A stretch of 64,000 nt of DNA, taken from NCBI GenBank assembly GCA_903913215.1, contig CAIWKE010000011.1:212335-276334 (forward strand), read 5' to 3'. A program made the translations under genes and the position numbers. Numbering within the stretch: the first letter of the stretch is position 1; every line of letters begins with the position of its first letter. Source of the stretch: an uncultured Holophagaceae bacterium (GTDB lineage: Bacteria; Acidobacteriota; Holophagae; Holophagales; Holophagaceae). Shown here in pieces: positions 63,474 through 64,000 of the stretch. The notes beneath the pieces were generated by a model, which did no database searches, was not told where the DNA came from, and worked only from the letters and a program-made list of their open reading frames with translations.

Positions 63474-63589
63474 GACTGTTAATCAATAGGTTGGGGGTTC
63501 AACTCCTCCGTATGACTCGCCCTGCCCCGCAGGGCGCTCCCGCGCCTCGCTGCGTTCGATCGCGTGGGCGCAGCCTCCCTCCGGAGCCA
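63474..63589 (+). repeat. Third, interrupted att copy
   Basis: GACTGTTAATCAATAGG and the T-arm-like part (to 63510) match the att repeat with several changes. The repeat is then broken by ~67 bases of GC-rich DNA (63511-63577) before its last bases CTCCGGAGCCA resume. It marks the right end of element 2. Confidence 0.8.
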
Positions 63590-63860
63590 ACAAGAGCGAG
63601 GCAGTGGTGCTGGTTCTTGTCGCCCATGGAGAGCAGCGCAGCCCTGCGGCTCACTGGATCGCTGCAGCGGAGCTGTCCATGCCATCACCTCAGGAGATGG
63701 GAGGAATCTACCAATACACCATTGAGCTTAGGGGGTCGGTCCTTCTTTCATGCTGATGGCATCGAAAATCGACTGGGCAGGTGGAATGGAGGATCTAAGC
63801 ATGCATTTTAAAGAGATGCCCTCGCCCAGCCGAAATCAACTTTGGCTCCCCACTCTGGAG
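63590..63860. other. Gene-free stretch right of element 2
   Basis: No gene with plausible start, ribosome-binding site or domain is seen on either strand. A reading frame at 63750 has no recognisable protein character. Confidence 0.5.
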
Positions 63861-64000
63861 TGTCAACCGACAAAACTATTGACCCCTCTTCGCGACAAAA
63901 CTCCTGACCCCCCAGATTTGAGGCAGTCGGACGCAGGGAGGGCGTAGCCCGACCGCAGTTCGACTGCCTCACGAGCAATTCATGCCCTGTTGTTTGGTTG
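63861..64000. mobile_element. Possible insertion-sequence terminus (partial)
   Basis: The sequence begins TGTCAACC and contains two direct repeats of CGACAAAACTnnTGACCC, 25 bases apart (63868 and 63893). Repeated transposase-binding sites behind a TGT end are typical of IS21-like elements. No transposase is in the window, so the call is tentative. Confidence 0.35.

Larger units (their letters stand above)
55004..63589. mobile_element. Integrative element 2, in tandem with element 1 (~8.5 kb)
   Basis: It shares with element 1 the att repeat, the terminator at the left end (55056-55090) and the right-end sequence (63399-63473). Its integrase is only a C-terminal remnant at the left, so it can no longer move unaided. 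The whole interior is one operon for a corrinoid methyltransferase-like unit with two sensor kinases. Confidence 0.8.

Noticed and set aside
32026..63589. Prophage or conjugative element
   Set aside because: No capsid, terminase, portal, relaxase, type IV secretion or replication genes were recognised in either element.
63750..63947. 65-codon frame near the right end
   Set aside because: No ribosome-binding site, no protein-like motif, and it runs into the IS-like repeats.

Overview
The window looks like a piece of a high-GC, Gram-negative (outer-membrane) bacterial chromosome. Evidence for this is LpxD, a TonB-dependent receptor, an outer-membrane-like beta-barrel, the DXP isoprenoid pathway, and an MglB/MglA-type roadblock-GTPase pair. 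My best guess is Acidobacteriota, class Holophagae (Geothrix-like). That guess comes from gene style and neighbourhood only, with no marker gene to prove it.

Positions 1-31.9 kb are ordinary, densely packed chromosome: (i) receiver-domain tail, PilZ-like/pseudo-receiver protein, glycosyltransferase, ClC channel, CPA2 antiporter; (ii) a cobalamin riboswitch followed by btuB-btuF-btuC-btuD on the minus strand; (iii) mtnP, two small proteins, lpxD, an M23 peptidase, a barrel-like protein; (iv) EamA exporter, cupin, M16 peptidase, rdgB, ThiF-like E1 enzyme, DUF6941 protein, 5'-nucleotidase; (v) dxs-ispA-xseB, a DUF4412-like protein, a sigma54 response regulator, a Lys/Ala-rich secreted protein, and mglB-mglA. 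Three intergenic palindromes built from short tandem units punctuate this part. One has been captured inside the btuF reading frame.

At 31,997 there is a tRNA-Asn gene whose 3' half is repeated at 55,004 and, in damaged form, at 63,474. These repeats bound two tandem, related integrative elements of lower GC. Element 1 (about 23 kb) carries a PP2C phosphatase and a tail-anchored helical-repeat protein, a BlaI/BlaR1-type pair with a CPBP protease, a LytS/LytR-like pair, two serine recombinases and an HNH nuclease. It also carries a run of AAA+ ATPase, two-lobed aspartic protease, two unknown proteins and a metallophosphoesterase. Further right lie an ADP-ribosyltransferase-like protein with a group II-like reverse transcriptase and a structured noncoding region, then an excisionase-like protein, a tyrosine integrase and a toxin-antitoxin-SecB-like chaperone module. 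Most of this looks like defence and addiction cargo.

Element 2 (about 8.5 kb) has only the C-terminal part of an integrase. Its cargo is one compact operon: hybrid histidine kinase, corrinoid-binding protein, UroD/MtaA-family methyltransferase-like protein without the usual zinc cysteines, DUF1638 protein, and a second hybrid histidine kinase. This suggests a mobile corrinoid methyl-transfer unit tied to two-component signalling. Beyond 63.6 kb there is no convincing gene. The window ends in what may be the terminus of an insertion sequence.
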